This document shows positions 22,705-33,306 of a DNA stretch of 64,000 nt, in pieces. The DNA lies in the NCBI RefSeq assembly GCF_032452875.1, contig NC_083896.1, positions 2,914,001 to 2,978,000 of the forward strand, written 5' to 3'. The stretch is from Bos javanicus (Eukaryota > Chordata > Mammalia > Artiodactyla > Bovidae). Every line of letters starts with the position of its first letter. Position 1 is the stretch's first letter. A program made the position numbers and the translations under genes. The notes under the pieces are model-generated. The model was not told the DNA's origin and searched no databases. It saw only the letters and a list, made by a program, of their open reading frames with translations.

Positions 22705-22910
22705 GACTTCCTTGGTGGTTCAGATGGTAAAGCGTCTGTCTATAATGTGGGAGACCTGGGTTCAATCCCTGGGTTGGGAAGATCCCCTGGAGAAGGAAAT
22801 GGCAATCCACTCCAGTACTATTGCCAGGAAAATCCCATGGACAGAGAAGCCTGGTAGGCTACAGTCCATGGGGTCGCAAAGAGTCAGACATGACTGAGTG
22901 ACTTCACTTT
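22705..22910 (+). mobile_element. Bov-tA SINE
   Basis: Sense Bov-tA with head and body, inserted in the MaLR-like LTR and directly followed by a second copy in the same orientation. Confidence 0.93.
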
Positions 22911-22921
22911 CAGAGGGAAAA

Positions 22922-23149
22922 CAGGGCTTCCCAGGTGGTGCTAGTGGCAAAGAATCCACCCACCAACACAGGAGACATGAGACCCGGGTTTCATCCCTGG
23001 GTCAGAAAGAACCCCTGGAGGAGGGCATGGCAACCCACTCCAGTATTCTTACCTGGAGAATCCCATGGAGAGAAGAGCCTGGAGGGCCAGTCCAGAGAGT
23101 TGCAAAGAGTTGGACATGACTAAAGGGACTGAGCACACAGGTACACGTG
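22922..23149 (+). mobile_element. Bov-tA SINE with TSD
   Basis: Sense Bov-tA, perfect 11-bp TSD cagagggaaaa at 22911-22921 and 23150-23160. The TSD begins where the preceding Bov-tA ends, so this copy landed at or beside the 3' end of the first. Confidence 0.95.
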
Positions 23150-23533
23150 CAGAGGGAAAATAAGGTGAAGACCCAGGCAGAGTGACATCTACAAACCACA
23201 GAATGCTTGAGGCTACCAGAGTTCAGGAGACATGGACCACATTTTCCGTTACAACCCTCAGAAGGAACCTGCTTGCTAACGTCTTGATTTTAGCCTTCCG
23301 GCCCCTAGAACTTTGAAACAATCAATTTCTTTTGTTTAAGCTGCCTAGTTTGTTTGTGATACTTGGTTACAGTGGCCCTGGGGAACTTCAACAGCTCTGT
23401 GCTCTGGAGAGCCATGCTGGGTGAGCCTGAGTTCTGAAGTGGGGATGCTGGGGGAAGCACACTGATTGAAACCCCTGCCCTGACCAGGCACCAGAGTCGC
23501 CGTCTGCATTAGTTATTTTAAAACAAGAGGTCC

Positions 23534-23898
23534 TGTAAGGAACAGGGAACTACCAAGCCAGTACCAACCATTAGAGTTCAGGAAAGGTCAAAAGGAGGCG
23601 CCATGTGTCCGGCCACCTCCCAGAATCCTCCTTGCTGGACTCCATCTTGGCTGAGCAGCGCACTGGCCGCCAGGAAGGGCCCTGAGTCAGGATGACGGGT
23701 CAGAGACAACCCGGAAATGAATCCCGTCACCGCAGGGCCTGAGAGCTCCGTGTGGCAGGAGCAGTCCCCCTGGTTCTTCGTCCCTCAGCCTCCTGCTCTC
23801 TGCCCGGCCGCCTCTTCCCAGTAAAGCCTCTTGCTTTGTCAGCACGTGTGTCTCCTTGGGCAATTCGCTTCTGAGTGTTAGACCGGAGCCCCCTTTCA
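23534..23898 (+). repeat. Solo LTR, gammaretrovirus-like ERV
   Basis: A 365-bp block beginning TG and ending ctttca. It is GC-rich with several CpGs and has a poly(A)-signal-like agtaaagcctcttgc at about 23819 about 80 bp before the end, the usual U3-R-U5 order. Flanks ggtcc (23529-23533) and ggccc (23899-23903) could be a 5-bp TSD with one mismatch. No internal ERV sequence adjoins it. The exact family is not identified. Confidence 0.65.
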
Positions 23899-23928
23899 GG
23901 CCCTGGAAGGGGTCCTGCTCCTCTTACA

Positions 23929-24494
23929 CGGAAGTGGTAGCCACAGAACTCCACGCTGTCTGCGGGCTGAAGGAGCCTTCAGGTGACAGTTCTGAACAAT
24001 GCTGGCTCAGGTTACTCCCTGAGACAATTCACTTAACACAGCAGTAGACCGTCCTTTCTTCTAATGACGTCCACGCGCTTCACTGTGATGAAATACCCCG
24101 TCATGTGAAGCTACCCTGATCCTATGCCTGGAGACTGACAGAAAGAGAGGGCTGCGCACATGCTTCGCACACCCTGAATCTGAGGTGCCCTAGAAACAAG
24201 GGTATTTGTGGAGCTGGGGCTTAAGATAGGCTAGAGCTGTTCTGGAGCTTATGGCCACCACTCTAGTATTGTCAGTTTGAAAACCTTGTTTAAGGACATG
24301 AGGTTTTAAAATACATCGACAGTCCTGGCTTTGGAGAAGGAGGGAGATATCACAAAGTGAGTATAAGGATTCTTTATTGTCACAATCTTGCTCCGCATAA
24401 ACGCTAATGAGCAATTCTCTTAGGGTAGAAGAGAGATGAGGCTGGATTCACATAATTATAAATTGATGTTTGCTGGTGTGACATGTTTCTCTGT
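23929..24494. other. No feature recognised
   Basis: Intergenic, no nameable repeat. Confidence 0.4.
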
Positions 24495-24605
24495 TATCTT
24501 TGGATTTTGTCCAGCTTTCAAAGGCAGGGATGTATCTTATTCATCTCTGTAATCTCGTCACTAAGCAGAACGCCGATGCTGGGGACTGAATGTGTGTTTA
24601 GAGCT
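24495..24605 (+). repeat. L2-like 3' end
   Basis: 'ccagctttcaaaggcagggatg', 'tcatctctgtaatctc', then 'gatgctggggactgaatg' follows sense L2 tail order. A similar weak signal (tagcaggtgctcagtaaatg) lies at 25045-25065. Confidence 0.45.
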
Positions 24606-25193
24606 GGTGGTGTGGGTATATGAAATTGGCTTGCATAATCCTTTTGCGTCTTCCTGCAAGTTGTGGGTGTTAGTTATATTCTTCTTCCATCAATAGAACA
24701 GTGGGAGGGGAAGAATCCATTATCTCACTCAGACCAACAACCAAATTGTCATCAGAGTTTGAATTGCAAAATCTTTATTTCAGGTCAGAGACAGAAAGAA
24801 AGAAACAATTGCTTTCTGCTGAACTCCAGGTAAGTACTCAGGGCTTGAGGTTAAATCAGGTCATTGTTGCATGGATATGGAAGGCACGATTAAAGCCTTT
24901 CAGTACTCTCTAATTTTTGTTTTTGTATTATATATAAGTTTATGCCTATTAAGGAAATCACACAGTTTAGTGCAGGAAGGTCCAGACATTCACTGCCTGC
25001 TTGCAAATCATACTGTACAACCCTGAGATTCATGACAAGCACGTAGCAGGTGCTCAGTAAATGTATTTGGACTCCAATCCCATGCTTTACAATAGAAACA
25101 GGTTCCCCAAAGGGAACAGGCCAGGTTTCCACTGAAAGGTCCTTTAGGAGGGGACAGCCATCTTTTAGACTGCATTCTTCTCATCTTCCCTTC

Positions 25194-25480
25194 TTCACCC
25201 TTCCCAGCCCTTCTTCCTTTTCCTGTGTATCTGTGAGCCTCCCACTCACGTCCCGGTCTGCAGCTCCAGCCCCAGGGAGGAGGTGCAGCAACGGGGCCCT
25301 GGGCAGCTCTGCCTGCTGGGTGCAGTGTTGGTGAGAGCTGCAGGGTCCTCTGTAGGGAGGCGACGCTCGCCGCGGAGTGACGAGGCTTGCCGTGCTTTTC
25401 CCGCTCTCCTTCCCTGTGGAGGGCAGAAGCTCTCTGAGGGGCTCCCTCTCGGTACCCAGCTGCTCTAGACTGGGGTGGGG
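25194..25480. other. GC- and CpG-richer block
   Basis: The most CpG-rich part of the window outside LTRs, including gacgctcgccgcggagtgac. Long antisense frames (25008-25514 and 25181-25522) are a by-product of GC content. They start and stop without splice or homology support. It could be a small CpG cluster, an old GC-rich repeat or an exon I cannot prove. Confidence 0.35.
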
Positions 25481-25589
25481 TGAAGCAGGAAAAGTCTTCC
25501 CTACCCTTTTCCATGTGGCCATCTTTGGTTTTTGAGCTCAGCTGGGTTTCTGCTGCTGCTTCATTGTAATCTAGAACTTTCTCAGAGCT

Positions 25590-26976
25590 ATTTGGAAAAC
25601 TCAGCAGTGGCTACAGGACTGGAAAAGGTCAGTTTTCATTCCAGTCCCAAAGAAAGGCAATGCCAAAGAATGCTCAAACTACCGCACAATTGCACTCATC
25701 TCACAGGCTAGTAAAGTAATGCTCAAAATTCTCCAAGCCAGGCTTCAGCAATATGTGAACTGTGAACTTCCTGATGTTCAAGCTGGTTTTAGAAAAGGCA
25801 GAGGAACCAGAGATCAAATTGCCAACATCCACTGGATCATGGAAAAAGCAAGAGAGTTCCAGAAAAACATCTATTTCTGCTTTATTGACTATGCCAAAGC
25901 CTTTGACTGTGTGGATCACAATAAACTGTGGAAAATTCTGAAAGAGATGGAAATACCAGAACACCTGATCTGCCTCTTGAGAAATTTGTATGCAGGTCAG
26001 GAAGCAACAGTTAGAACTGGACATGGAACAACAGACTGGTCCCAAATAGGAAAAGGAGTTCGTCGAGGCTGTATATTGTCACCCTGTTTATTTAACTTCT
26101 ATGCAGAGTACATCATGAGAAACGCTGGACTGGAAGAAACACAAGCTGGAATCAAGATTGCCGGGAGAAATATCAATAACCTCACATATGCAGATGACAA
26201 CACCCTTATGGCAGAAAGTGAAGAGGAACTCAAAAGCCTCTTGATGAAAGTTAAAGTGGAGAGTGAAAAAGTTGGCTTAAAGCTCAGCATTCAGAAAATG
26301 AAGATCATGGCATCCGGTCCCACCACTTCATGGCAAATAGATGGGGAAACAGTGGAAACAGTGTCAGACTTAATTTTTCTGGGCTCCAAAATCACTACAG
26401 ATGGTGACTGCAGCCATGAAATTAAAAGACGCTTACTCCTTGGAAGGAAAGTTATGACCAACCTAGATAGCATATTCAAAAGCAGAGACATTACTTTGCC
26501 AACAAAGGTTCGTCTAGTCAAGGCTATGGTTTTTCCTGTGGTCATGTACGGATGTGAGAGTTGGACTGTGAAGAAGGCTGAGTGCCGAAGAATTGATGGT
26601 TTTGAACTGTGGTGTTGGAGGAGACTCTTGAGAGTCCCTTGGACTGCAAGGAGATCCAGCCAGTCCATTCTGAAGGAGATCAGCCCTGGGATTTCTTTGG
26701 AGGGAATGATGCTAAAGCTGAAACTCCAGTACTTTGGCTACCTCATGCGAAGAGTTGACTCATTGGAAAAGACTGATGCTGGGAGGGATTGGGGGCAGGA
26801 GGAGAAGGGGACAACAGAGGATGAGATGGCTGGATGGCATCACTGACTTGATGGACGTGAGTCTGAGTGAACTCCGGGAGTTGGTGATGGACAGGGAGGC
26901 CTGGCGTGCTGCGATTCATGGGGTCTAAAAGAGTCGGACACGACTGAGCGATTGATCTGATCTGATCTGATCTGAG
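25590..26976 (+). mobile_element. BovB LINE, 5'-truncated, best preserved copy
   Basis: About 1.39 kb of sense BovB from the segment just upstream of the RT to the 3' end, which terminates in a (tgatc)n-like run at 26951-26976. It carries the longest coding relic in the window (25719-26846). No clear TSD. The upstream endonuclease region of an autonomous ~3.2-kb element is absent, so it cannot move by itself. Confidence 0.96.
25719..26846 (+). pseudogene. BovB reverse transcriptase, C-terminal 375 codons
   Basis: RTE-clade reverse transcriptase, which makes cDNA at a nicked target for BovB and probably for Bov SINEs that share its 3' tail. Residues 55-63 read FIDYAKAFD (motif A with its catalytic Asp) and 157-160 read YADD (motif C), both intact. 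A C-terminal region with MYGCESW and FELWCWRRLLRVPW follows. The Met is internal to the polyprotein. A 2-base loss near 26774 shifts the end of the protein: the original C-terminal frame continues at 26734-26928 and then hits a TAA where other copies read gtcgcaaa. N-terminal endonuclease missing. Confidence 0.92.
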
Positions 26977-26984
26977 GGAGACAA

Positions 26985-27522
26985 AGATTGAGACCTTCTG
27001 GCCCACCATCTTTTTGACATCTGTCCAAGATCTGGAAAAGATCTGTCTTGAAAAGATAGACCCTACTACTGTTGGAAGCATTCACCTCAGGAACATCCTT
27101 CCAGCTTAAGGAAAAAATGAGCAACACAGACCTACAGCCTAGCAACTTCCCTCAACAGTCTAGAGTTGAGAGATGCTCTAGCCAAGCTGGAATGAACTCT
27201 AACTCCTAATGTGATTCTGAAACTCAAGAGCACATCGTATCATATAGACTTTTCCAGAGTGTCAGCCCTGTCGGGTCACCCTGAGGCCCCCTATTGTCAT
27301 ATAAATCTTATAATTTGTTGTGGGGTTCTGGAGAGCAGAGACTATCCATCACTTTCTTGAACAAATGGCACCACACAGGCACCTCTTATAACTGATCCAA
27401 CAAATATTTGCTTGATGACATAATGGCCTGTGAGGATTGGACCCTGCTATTAGCTTTGAGATTTAGGCAACTTTGAAAATGACACTGAATTAACTTTCTT
27501 GACACCTACTATATAGGATTTT
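26985..27522. other. No feature recognised
   Basis: Intergenic DNA between the BovB and the inverted SINE pair. Confidence 0.4.
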
Positions 27523-27740
27523 GAAGTGAAGTGAAGTGAATTTGCTCAGTCGTGTCCAACTCTTTGTGACCCCATGGACAGTAGCCTGCACCAGGTTCCT
27601 CCATCCATGTGATTTTCTAGGCAAGAGTACTGGAGTGGGTTGCCATTTCCTTCTCCAGGGACTCTTCATGACCCAGGGATCGAACCCAGGTCTCCTGCAT
27701 TGTAGACAGATGCTTTACGGTCTGAGCCACCAGGGAAGTG
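27523..27740 (-). mobile_element. Bov-tA SINE (left arm of inverted pair)
   Basis: Antisense Bov-tA, head at the right. Faces the sense copy at 27772 across about 30 bp. Confidence 0.93.
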
Positions 27741-27771
27741 ACATACAAGATTGTGGTAAACATCAAATGAG

Positions 27772-27987
27772 GACTGCCCTGATGGCTCAGTGGTAAGGAA
27801 CCTGCCTGCCAATGCAAGAGATGTGGGTTCGATCCCTGGGTCAGGAAGATCCCCTGGAGAAGGAAATGGCAACCCATCCCAGTATACTTGCCTGGAGAAT
27901 CCACGGACAGAGGAGCCTGGCGGGCTGCAGTCCATGAAGTCACAAAGAGTCAGACACGACTTAGTGACTAAACAACAACAACCAAGG
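27772..27987 (+). mobile_element. Bov-tA SINE (right arm of inverted pair) with TSD
   Basis: Sense Bov-tA with intact A-box-like tggctcagtgg and B-box ggttcgatccc in the head. Perfect 9-bp TSD tcaaatgag at 27763-27771 and 27988-27996. Tail is an (AAC)n-like run. Confidence 0.94.
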
Positions 27988-27989
27988 TC

Positions 27990-29486
27990 AAATGAGAGAG
28001 TGGTACCAAAGCCCCAGCACACACTGGGTACATAGGCACTGCAGGTCTCTCTATTTCTCTCTTCCTCCTTCCTGCCCTGTCTCAGGCCCTCCCTCCTACT
28101 GGCCATTTCCCTGTCATTGCCACCTCAGCACTCAACACAGGACCCACAGTCTTCTCTTCTTTCCTCATCCTCCAATGCTTCCTTCTTCCTCAGCCTTTTC
28201 TCCCTTAGCCTCTCTCTTTACACCTCTATTCTGCCTTTCTTTTTACTTCACATTCAGCTCACCCTGTACCTGGCTCCTCTGCCTTTCTGAAGGTTTTATT
28301 TAAACACCTAGATCTTCTCGCCCACCGAAAGACAGGTGATGGAGACTGTGCTCCTGAGGTTTAAATACCAGTTCTCAACTGCCTGCGGGAAAAAGACTCC
28401 TTATGGAGCTTGTCTTCTGCTCCCCACTGAGACAAAAGGGCAAGCCGCCTGCTGAAATATTAATAGGAAAAGACAGAAAGGCGAGGGCACACACGTTGGG
28501 TGCGAGCCCAGCAGGTCTTCTGGAGCTCTGCTCTCTGCGGAGACCCACAGGACGGTTGACATTCAGCTTGCCTCCACCCAGAGATGCAGATGGCTGCCTA
28601 GCCTATTTCAGGGAGCAGACAGGGAAGGGGGTGGGAGAGACTGGCAGAAGAGAACCACAGTTCCTTCCCGTGGCAGCAAGATGCCAAATGCAAAGACAAT
28701 TAAAAATGGATAAATTGAGGGAACACACACAGGGAGACAGTTTGAGCCTTATTAAAATGCATTGAAAAACTTTTTTTTTTGTAAATAGCAGGAAAAATTA
28801 ATCTGATTTGTTTTTAAGCTACAAAAAGTAAATATCTCTCAAGACTGGCCTCTCCTAATAGGGTCAGTAGGGGCATGGCTATTTAAAAATAAATCCAATA
28901 GGACTTCCAACAGTATTTTCCTTAAAAAAGATGCCAATAAATTTGAATACTGCCAAGTTCCAGAAGAACAGATTGAATTACTCAGGATTAAAAATTCAAA
29001 AAATTTTTTCCATTTTAATTTCTTTTGAATTGCAAAATCTTTATTTTTGATTTTTAAACTATTTTATTTTAATTTTTTATTTAAATTTATTTTTCATTTA
29101 AATTTAATTTTTAAATTTAGTTTAATTTCTTTTCCTAGACTACTCCAGGGTGGGGAGGGGTCACTGTCTTTTAATCGTTTCTTCTTTTGCTTCCCCCCAC
29201 CACCCCAAGTGGTAGGCTCTAGTTGCAAGAGATACAAATACTTAGGTAGATTAAGTTAGAAATCACTTTGGGATTTCCCAGTAACAGCCCAAGATGGGAG
29301 CAGTGTCCATATGTGAAGATGGTGCAACTATTAGCTCAGTGTAGTTTATTATTTTCTGATAGTGCACTCAGGGCTGAGCAAAGCCCATCTTCTCAGTCTC
29401 ATTCACACGAAGCCAATTTGTCTTCATTTAAAAAGTATGCTATTCTTTTCCTTTCGGTCCTTTCTTCACCATTATAAATGTACTGA
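27990..29486. other. Unassigned, with AT-rich tract
   Basis: A C/T-rich stretch at about 28040-28270 and a T/A low-complexity tract at about 29030-29130. The 120-codon frame at 28403-28765 has no domain or repeat match I recognise and is treated as chance. Confidence 0.4.
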
Positions 29487-29697
29487 TTGCTGTTGTTTAG
29501 TGGCAAAGTTGTGTCCAACTCTTTTCCGACCCCATGGACTTTAGCCCACCAGGCACCTCTGTCCATGGAATTTCTCAGGCAAGAATCCTGAGTGGGTTAC
29601 ATCTCCTTTTTCAGGGGATCTTCTTGACCCAGGGATGGAACACACATCTTCTGCATTGGCAGGTGGATTCTTTGCCACTGCGCCACTAGGGAAGCCA
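29487..29697 (-). mobile_element. Bov-tA SINE
   Basis: Antisense Bov-tA, complete. Approximate TSD ataaatgtact (left, about 29474) and ataaagtttact (right, about 29696). Confidence 0.92.
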
Positions 29698-29741
29698 TAA
29701 AGTTTACTAGCTCACGTTTATCGTGTAGTCCTTAAGAGCTT

Positions 29742-29758
29742 CGGAGAAGGCAATGGCA
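29742..29758 (+). mobile_element. 17-bp Bov-A2 5'-end micro-insertion
   Basis: cggagaaggcaatggca is the first 17 bp of Bov-A2. It is flanked by perfect 8-bp repeats aagagctt at 29734-29741 and 29759-29766. Unlike ordinary truncated SINEs it keeps the 5' end and lacks the rest. A full Bov-A2 later deleted internally, or aberrant priming, would both explain it. Confidence 0.7.
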
Positions 29759-29789
29759 AAGAGCTTAAGCTCGAAAGCTGGATTTTCTT

Positions 29790-29990
29790 TTGGGTTTTCA
29801 TCTATCCATTATTGTATTAGTTGAGTGACTTTGGGCCCATCGCCTCATTTCTCTGAGCCTTGGCATATTCATCCATAAGATGGGGATGTTAACCCTTGCC
29901 CCCGATGACAGTGAGAGTAGCATGGGGTCAGCTTGTAAAACCCTGAGCAGGCTGAGTCTGGCAGGCATGTGAGGAGTCCATGTCATATTG
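29790..29990 (+). repeat. MIR-like SINE
   Basis: 'ttgagtgactttgggccc', then 'tctgagccttggc', then 'ataagatggggatgttaa' is the sense MIR core and 3' part. Confidence 0.65.
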
Positions 29991-30199
29991 ACTAATATTA
30001 TTTCTGCTGCTGGAAGAGCTTGTCTGACACCAGCATAATAACTTCTGATACTTTCATGGCATTTTGAAAATTTCAAAACACTTCCACTTTCATCACATCA
30101 TACGTCCTGTGAAGCTGATAGGGCAAGAACAACCTAATCTCCCTTAACACATTATGTTTAGACACTTACCCAAAATCATGCAGTTAGAAAACACTAGGT

Positions 30200-30415
30200 C
30201 AGGCTTGAAGGTCAGTGCTTTCTTAGTCCATTGCTACACTTATGAAATATTTATATTATGTTTAAAATGCAGTGAGTCCTTACAATGCACAAAGCACTGT
30301 TTGATGTGATTTACATCTATGATCTCATTTAATTCTTACAATACTTTGATTCAGGTCCTCTTATTTCTCCATCGTACAGATGAACAAACTGATGTTTAAA
30401 CATTAGTATCTAGTC
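30200..30415 (-). repeat. MIR/L2-like antisense fragment
   Basis: 'acaatgcacaaagcactg', 'gatctcatttaattctt', then 'tacagatgaacaaactga' matches the antisense MIR-core order. Confidence 0.5.
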
Positions 30416-30479
30416 TCTTAACATAGTCACTTAACATTTTAGGTAGAAATACTCAGAACTACTTTAAGCACATCTGAAT

Positions 30480-30615
30480 TTTCCAGTGTGTAATCTTGAG
30501 GAATTTCTTTACATTTTTGCTACCTTCTCTGTAAATTGGGAATAATTCAAACCCACTTCCCAGAGTTGTGAGGATAAATTAAGACTTTCAAATGTCCTTT
30601 GGAAAAATAACACAC
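30480..30615 (+). repeat. MIR-like SINE
   Basis: 'taccttctctgtaaattggg', then 'gttgtgaggataaattaa' follows sense MIR 3' order. Confidence 0.5.
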
Positions 30616-30837
30616 AAGTACTAATTATTATAAATATGGCAGTAAGTCAGTTATACAGATATGTAGCTAAAATGACCACCAATGATGTGGGTATAATTAT
30701 CTTTTTCCCTTTTAAAGTCCCATTTTGGCAATCTGTGGACACAGATACGAGAAGAGCTGCCTAGGACCACAACAGCTGTATCATTGCATTTATAACAACT
30801 GTGATTTCTTCAAGAAATGGCCAAATTAACAATATTA

Positions 30838-31109
30838 ATGGCACCCCACTCCAGTACTCTTGCCTGGAAAATCCCATGGACGGAGGAGCCTGGTAGGCTG
30901 CAGTCCATGGGGTCGATTAGAGTCAGACACTACTGAGTGACTTCACTTTCACTTTTCACTTTCATGCTTTGGAGAAGGAAATGGCAACCCACTCCAGTGT
31001 TCTTGCCTGGAGAATCCCAGGGACGGGGGAGCCTGGTGGGCTGTCATCTCTGGGGTCGCACAGAGTCGGACATGACTGAAGCAACTTAACAGCAGCAGCA
31101 GCAGCAGCA
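30838..31109 (+). mobile_element. Bov-A2 SINE
   Basis: Sense Bov-A2 missing about the first 15 bp (it starts at atggcaccccact), with both monomers and a (CAG)n tail. Confidence 0.95.
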
Positions 31110-31699
31110 TAGCTCAGATAATTTGACTTTCAATGCCTTAATTCTCCACAGCCAGATCTGAGTGGGTGCTGGTGTTTCCAGCTCATGGCTTCTGCACTGA
31201 CGGCCAGTAAATTCTGGACATCACTCTTTATTGGAATTGAAGTAGTTCTAAATTCATGAATGGCATTTTAATATTTGTGCAGATAATCCACAGGGAATCA
31301 GCAACTGCAATTGATTTTGGCTGTTCATTCCTCAACTTGAAGTCCACTTAATGCAGTTGTTTGAGGAATGATGTCTGAGTAAACATCCGTGTGCACAGAC
31401 CTGGGAGCCCCTTCACCGGTGTTGTTTACCTTCGTGTTTAAGGAAAAAAAAATCAAACAGTGGTGAATGAAAGACAAGACTACGAGCCACTGTACTGTCT
31501 TCTTCAAGAACATCTCCAGGCTTGCAGGCTGCCATGTCTTCTGAAATGTGTTAGCATCCATAGAGCCTGGGCTCTGCCCATCCAGTAAAGGATCCCTTCC
31601 TCTTCCTTTGTCTGTGGCTCCCCACTGCCTGAGTGCAGAGCAGAAGCCTGGTGTGGGCTCCTCTACTCGGCACCTTGCTGGGACTCCCGGCTCTGTGTT

Positions 31700-31790
31700 A
31701 GCACTGCGGCCTTGATCTTGATGAGTTCCCTGACTCTTCTCCTCATCTGTAAAATGGGGATATTAGTAGACAGTTTTGGATTAAAGACAA
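31700..31790 (+). repeat. MIR-like SINE 3' part
   Basis: 'gttccctgactcttctcc', then tcatctgtaaaatggggata, is the MIR signature in sense orientation. Confidence 0.65.
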
Positions 31791-31844
31791 CGAAGATGCT
31801 ACAGGTAAAAGTGCATATAGAAAATCTGTATAAAAATTATTTCA

Positions 31845-31990
31845 GGGACCTCTCTGGTGGTTCAGTGGTTAAGAGTCCACCTTCCAAGGCAAGGGGTGTG
31901 AGTTCGATCCCTGGTTGGGAAAATAAGATCACACAGGCCACATGGGGCAGCCAAATAGTAAAAAAAATAAAAAATAAAAAAAAAATAAAT
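31845..31990 (+). mobile_element. CHR-type SINE
   Basis: Sense head (ctctctggtggttcagtgg) and intact B-box (gttcgatccctgg), body, then an (AAAAT)n tail from about 31960. Confidence 0.8.
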
Positions 31991-32094
31991 CACTGATGCT
32001 CAGTGAGTTCTCTACCATTGACACTCATATTATGAAGTTCTAAACCACAGGCCTTTAGGGAAAGGGTCATGGAAGGTGGGATGATTTAAAGTGT

Positions 32095-32235
32095 AGAGTG
32101 CTTTACACTCATTATTTTACTTTATCCTCACATGCATTATTTTGTGTTATCCATGAAGTGGGTGCTGTCATCTTTATCTACTCCATAGAGCCTGTAGAGA
32201 GTATAAGTCACGAGTCTGGAGTGCTCCCACCTAGT
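32095..32235 (-). repeat. MIR-like antisense fragment
   Basis: 'gtgctttacactcattatt', 'ttatcctcacatgcatt', then 'gtgggtgctgtcatctttat' follows the antisense MIR order. Confidence 0.55.
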
Positions 32236-32369
32236 TGGTAGATGAAGGATTCAGACTTTGAACGCTGTGTTCTTTGTTGAAGAAAACACCAGATTTGGCA
32301 TGACTTTTGTTCACATGACCATGGAGAAGGTAATATTGCCTGAACCTTATCCATGCACTAGGCCTGTGC

Positions 32370-32525
32370 TAAGCCGTTCCATACCAGCTCTTCATGTTCA
32401 TAATAACACTATCCCCATTTTATGTGCAAGTGATCTGTGAGGTTATAACTGCAGGTCAACAGGTACCTGGCAGAGTCAGGATTTGACCGCAGGCAACCTG
32501 GTTCAAGACTCTCTGCTTTCTGTTC
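32370..32525 (-). repeat. MIR-like antisense fragment
   Basis: 'actatccccattttatgtgc', then 'gcagagtcaggatttgacc', then 'gactctctgctttctg', the antisense MIR order including the B-box side. Confidence 0.65.
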
Positions 32526-33144
32526 TGCACAGGATTAACCGAGGCCGCCCTCAAGCATGACACTTCTCTGCCCTGGGCCCCCAGCTTGTTAATTGGCAAG
32601 TGAGGAAGTCATTTGGACAAAGCATGAAGCCCTTTCCTTGAGTCTATCCAACAGAGCACATCAATGCAGTCACAATAAACAATCACATCAGGGCATCTCC
32701 TGCAGGTCAGGCCCACCCTCACCATTCAGTCCATGAGTAACAGGGGCTGGGTGCCTTTTCTTCTGTTTCTGAGCTGCTGACATGAAGCTGAGGTTTACTG
32801 GGTTCTAGAGAAACGTGGTATCTCTATGGTAGGACCTTTCTGTCCTCTGAGGTGATTCTTCCTTGTTCTCCTTGTAATTTTCTTCCTAAATTTGAACTTC
32901 CTTTCACTATAATCAGAATCAAGATACAGGTGGCAAAAGGATGGCTTATTGCTGGGGCTGTGATCCTGGTTCCAAGTGCGTAGCTGTAGTAGATGTGGTT
33001 GGCACTCAACAGAAGCCGGGCATTGGTTTCTAGTTCTGTACAGTGAAATAGGCCAAACTGAAGCTCTCCAAACTTCCCCTCGAGGAAATGAAATTGTTCG
33101 CACATGTGTCCTTACACATGTTGTAATGTTAGCTAGTCATGCCA

Positions 33145-33306
33145 CCCTCCCCATTGGTGGTCCCTGTCTTATCCCCGTTTGCTTCACCAGTCTGAACCCT
33201 GCAAAATCCAAGTGGATCATGGTGGATCATTCAAATATAACCAAATGTTAGTGCCAATGGCAACTCTATACCAATGTGGTAACTTTCCTAGAGCCAACTA
33301 ACACAG
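33145..33306 (+). pseudogene. ERV pol relic, RT N-terminal part
   Basis: Broken frames translate to a proline-rich segment and then a 'W-I-M-V-D-H' box like the early reverse-transcriptase motif with its VDY-type core. The relic is cut by an L1 at 33307 and resumes at 34052. Dead: short, frame-broken and heavily substituted. Family inferred from the downstream part (34052-36627). Confidence 0.5.

Larger units (their letters stand above)
22511..23400 (+). repeat. MaLR-like LTR split by two Bov-tA copies
   Basis: Left part 22511-22704 (gtgaccttatttgga, then a 'cctaatccaatatgatg' block) and right part 23150-23400 (ending in a 'ttcttttgtttaagctgcc' block) are the two ends of one old MaLR-type LTR in sense orientation. 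The middle is occupied by two later Bov-tA insertions. Confidence 0.55.

Noticed and set aside
25008..25522. Antisense frames of 168 and 113 codons as a possible gene
   Set aside because: They overlap each other in different frames, lie in GC-rich DNA where stops are rare, and show no domain, signal peptide or splice context.
27783..27845. tRNA-like sequence with A and B boxes
   Set aside because: It is the tRNA-derived head of a Bov-tA SINE, not a tRNA gene; no acceptor-stem pairing or anticodon arm is retained.
28403..28765. 120-codon plus-strand frame as an exon
   Set aside because: No recognisable domain, no conservation evidence available, and low-complexity flanks.
29030..29130. AT-rich tract as a replication origin or matrix attachment site
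   Set aside because: Only composition supports it; no consensus element is visible.
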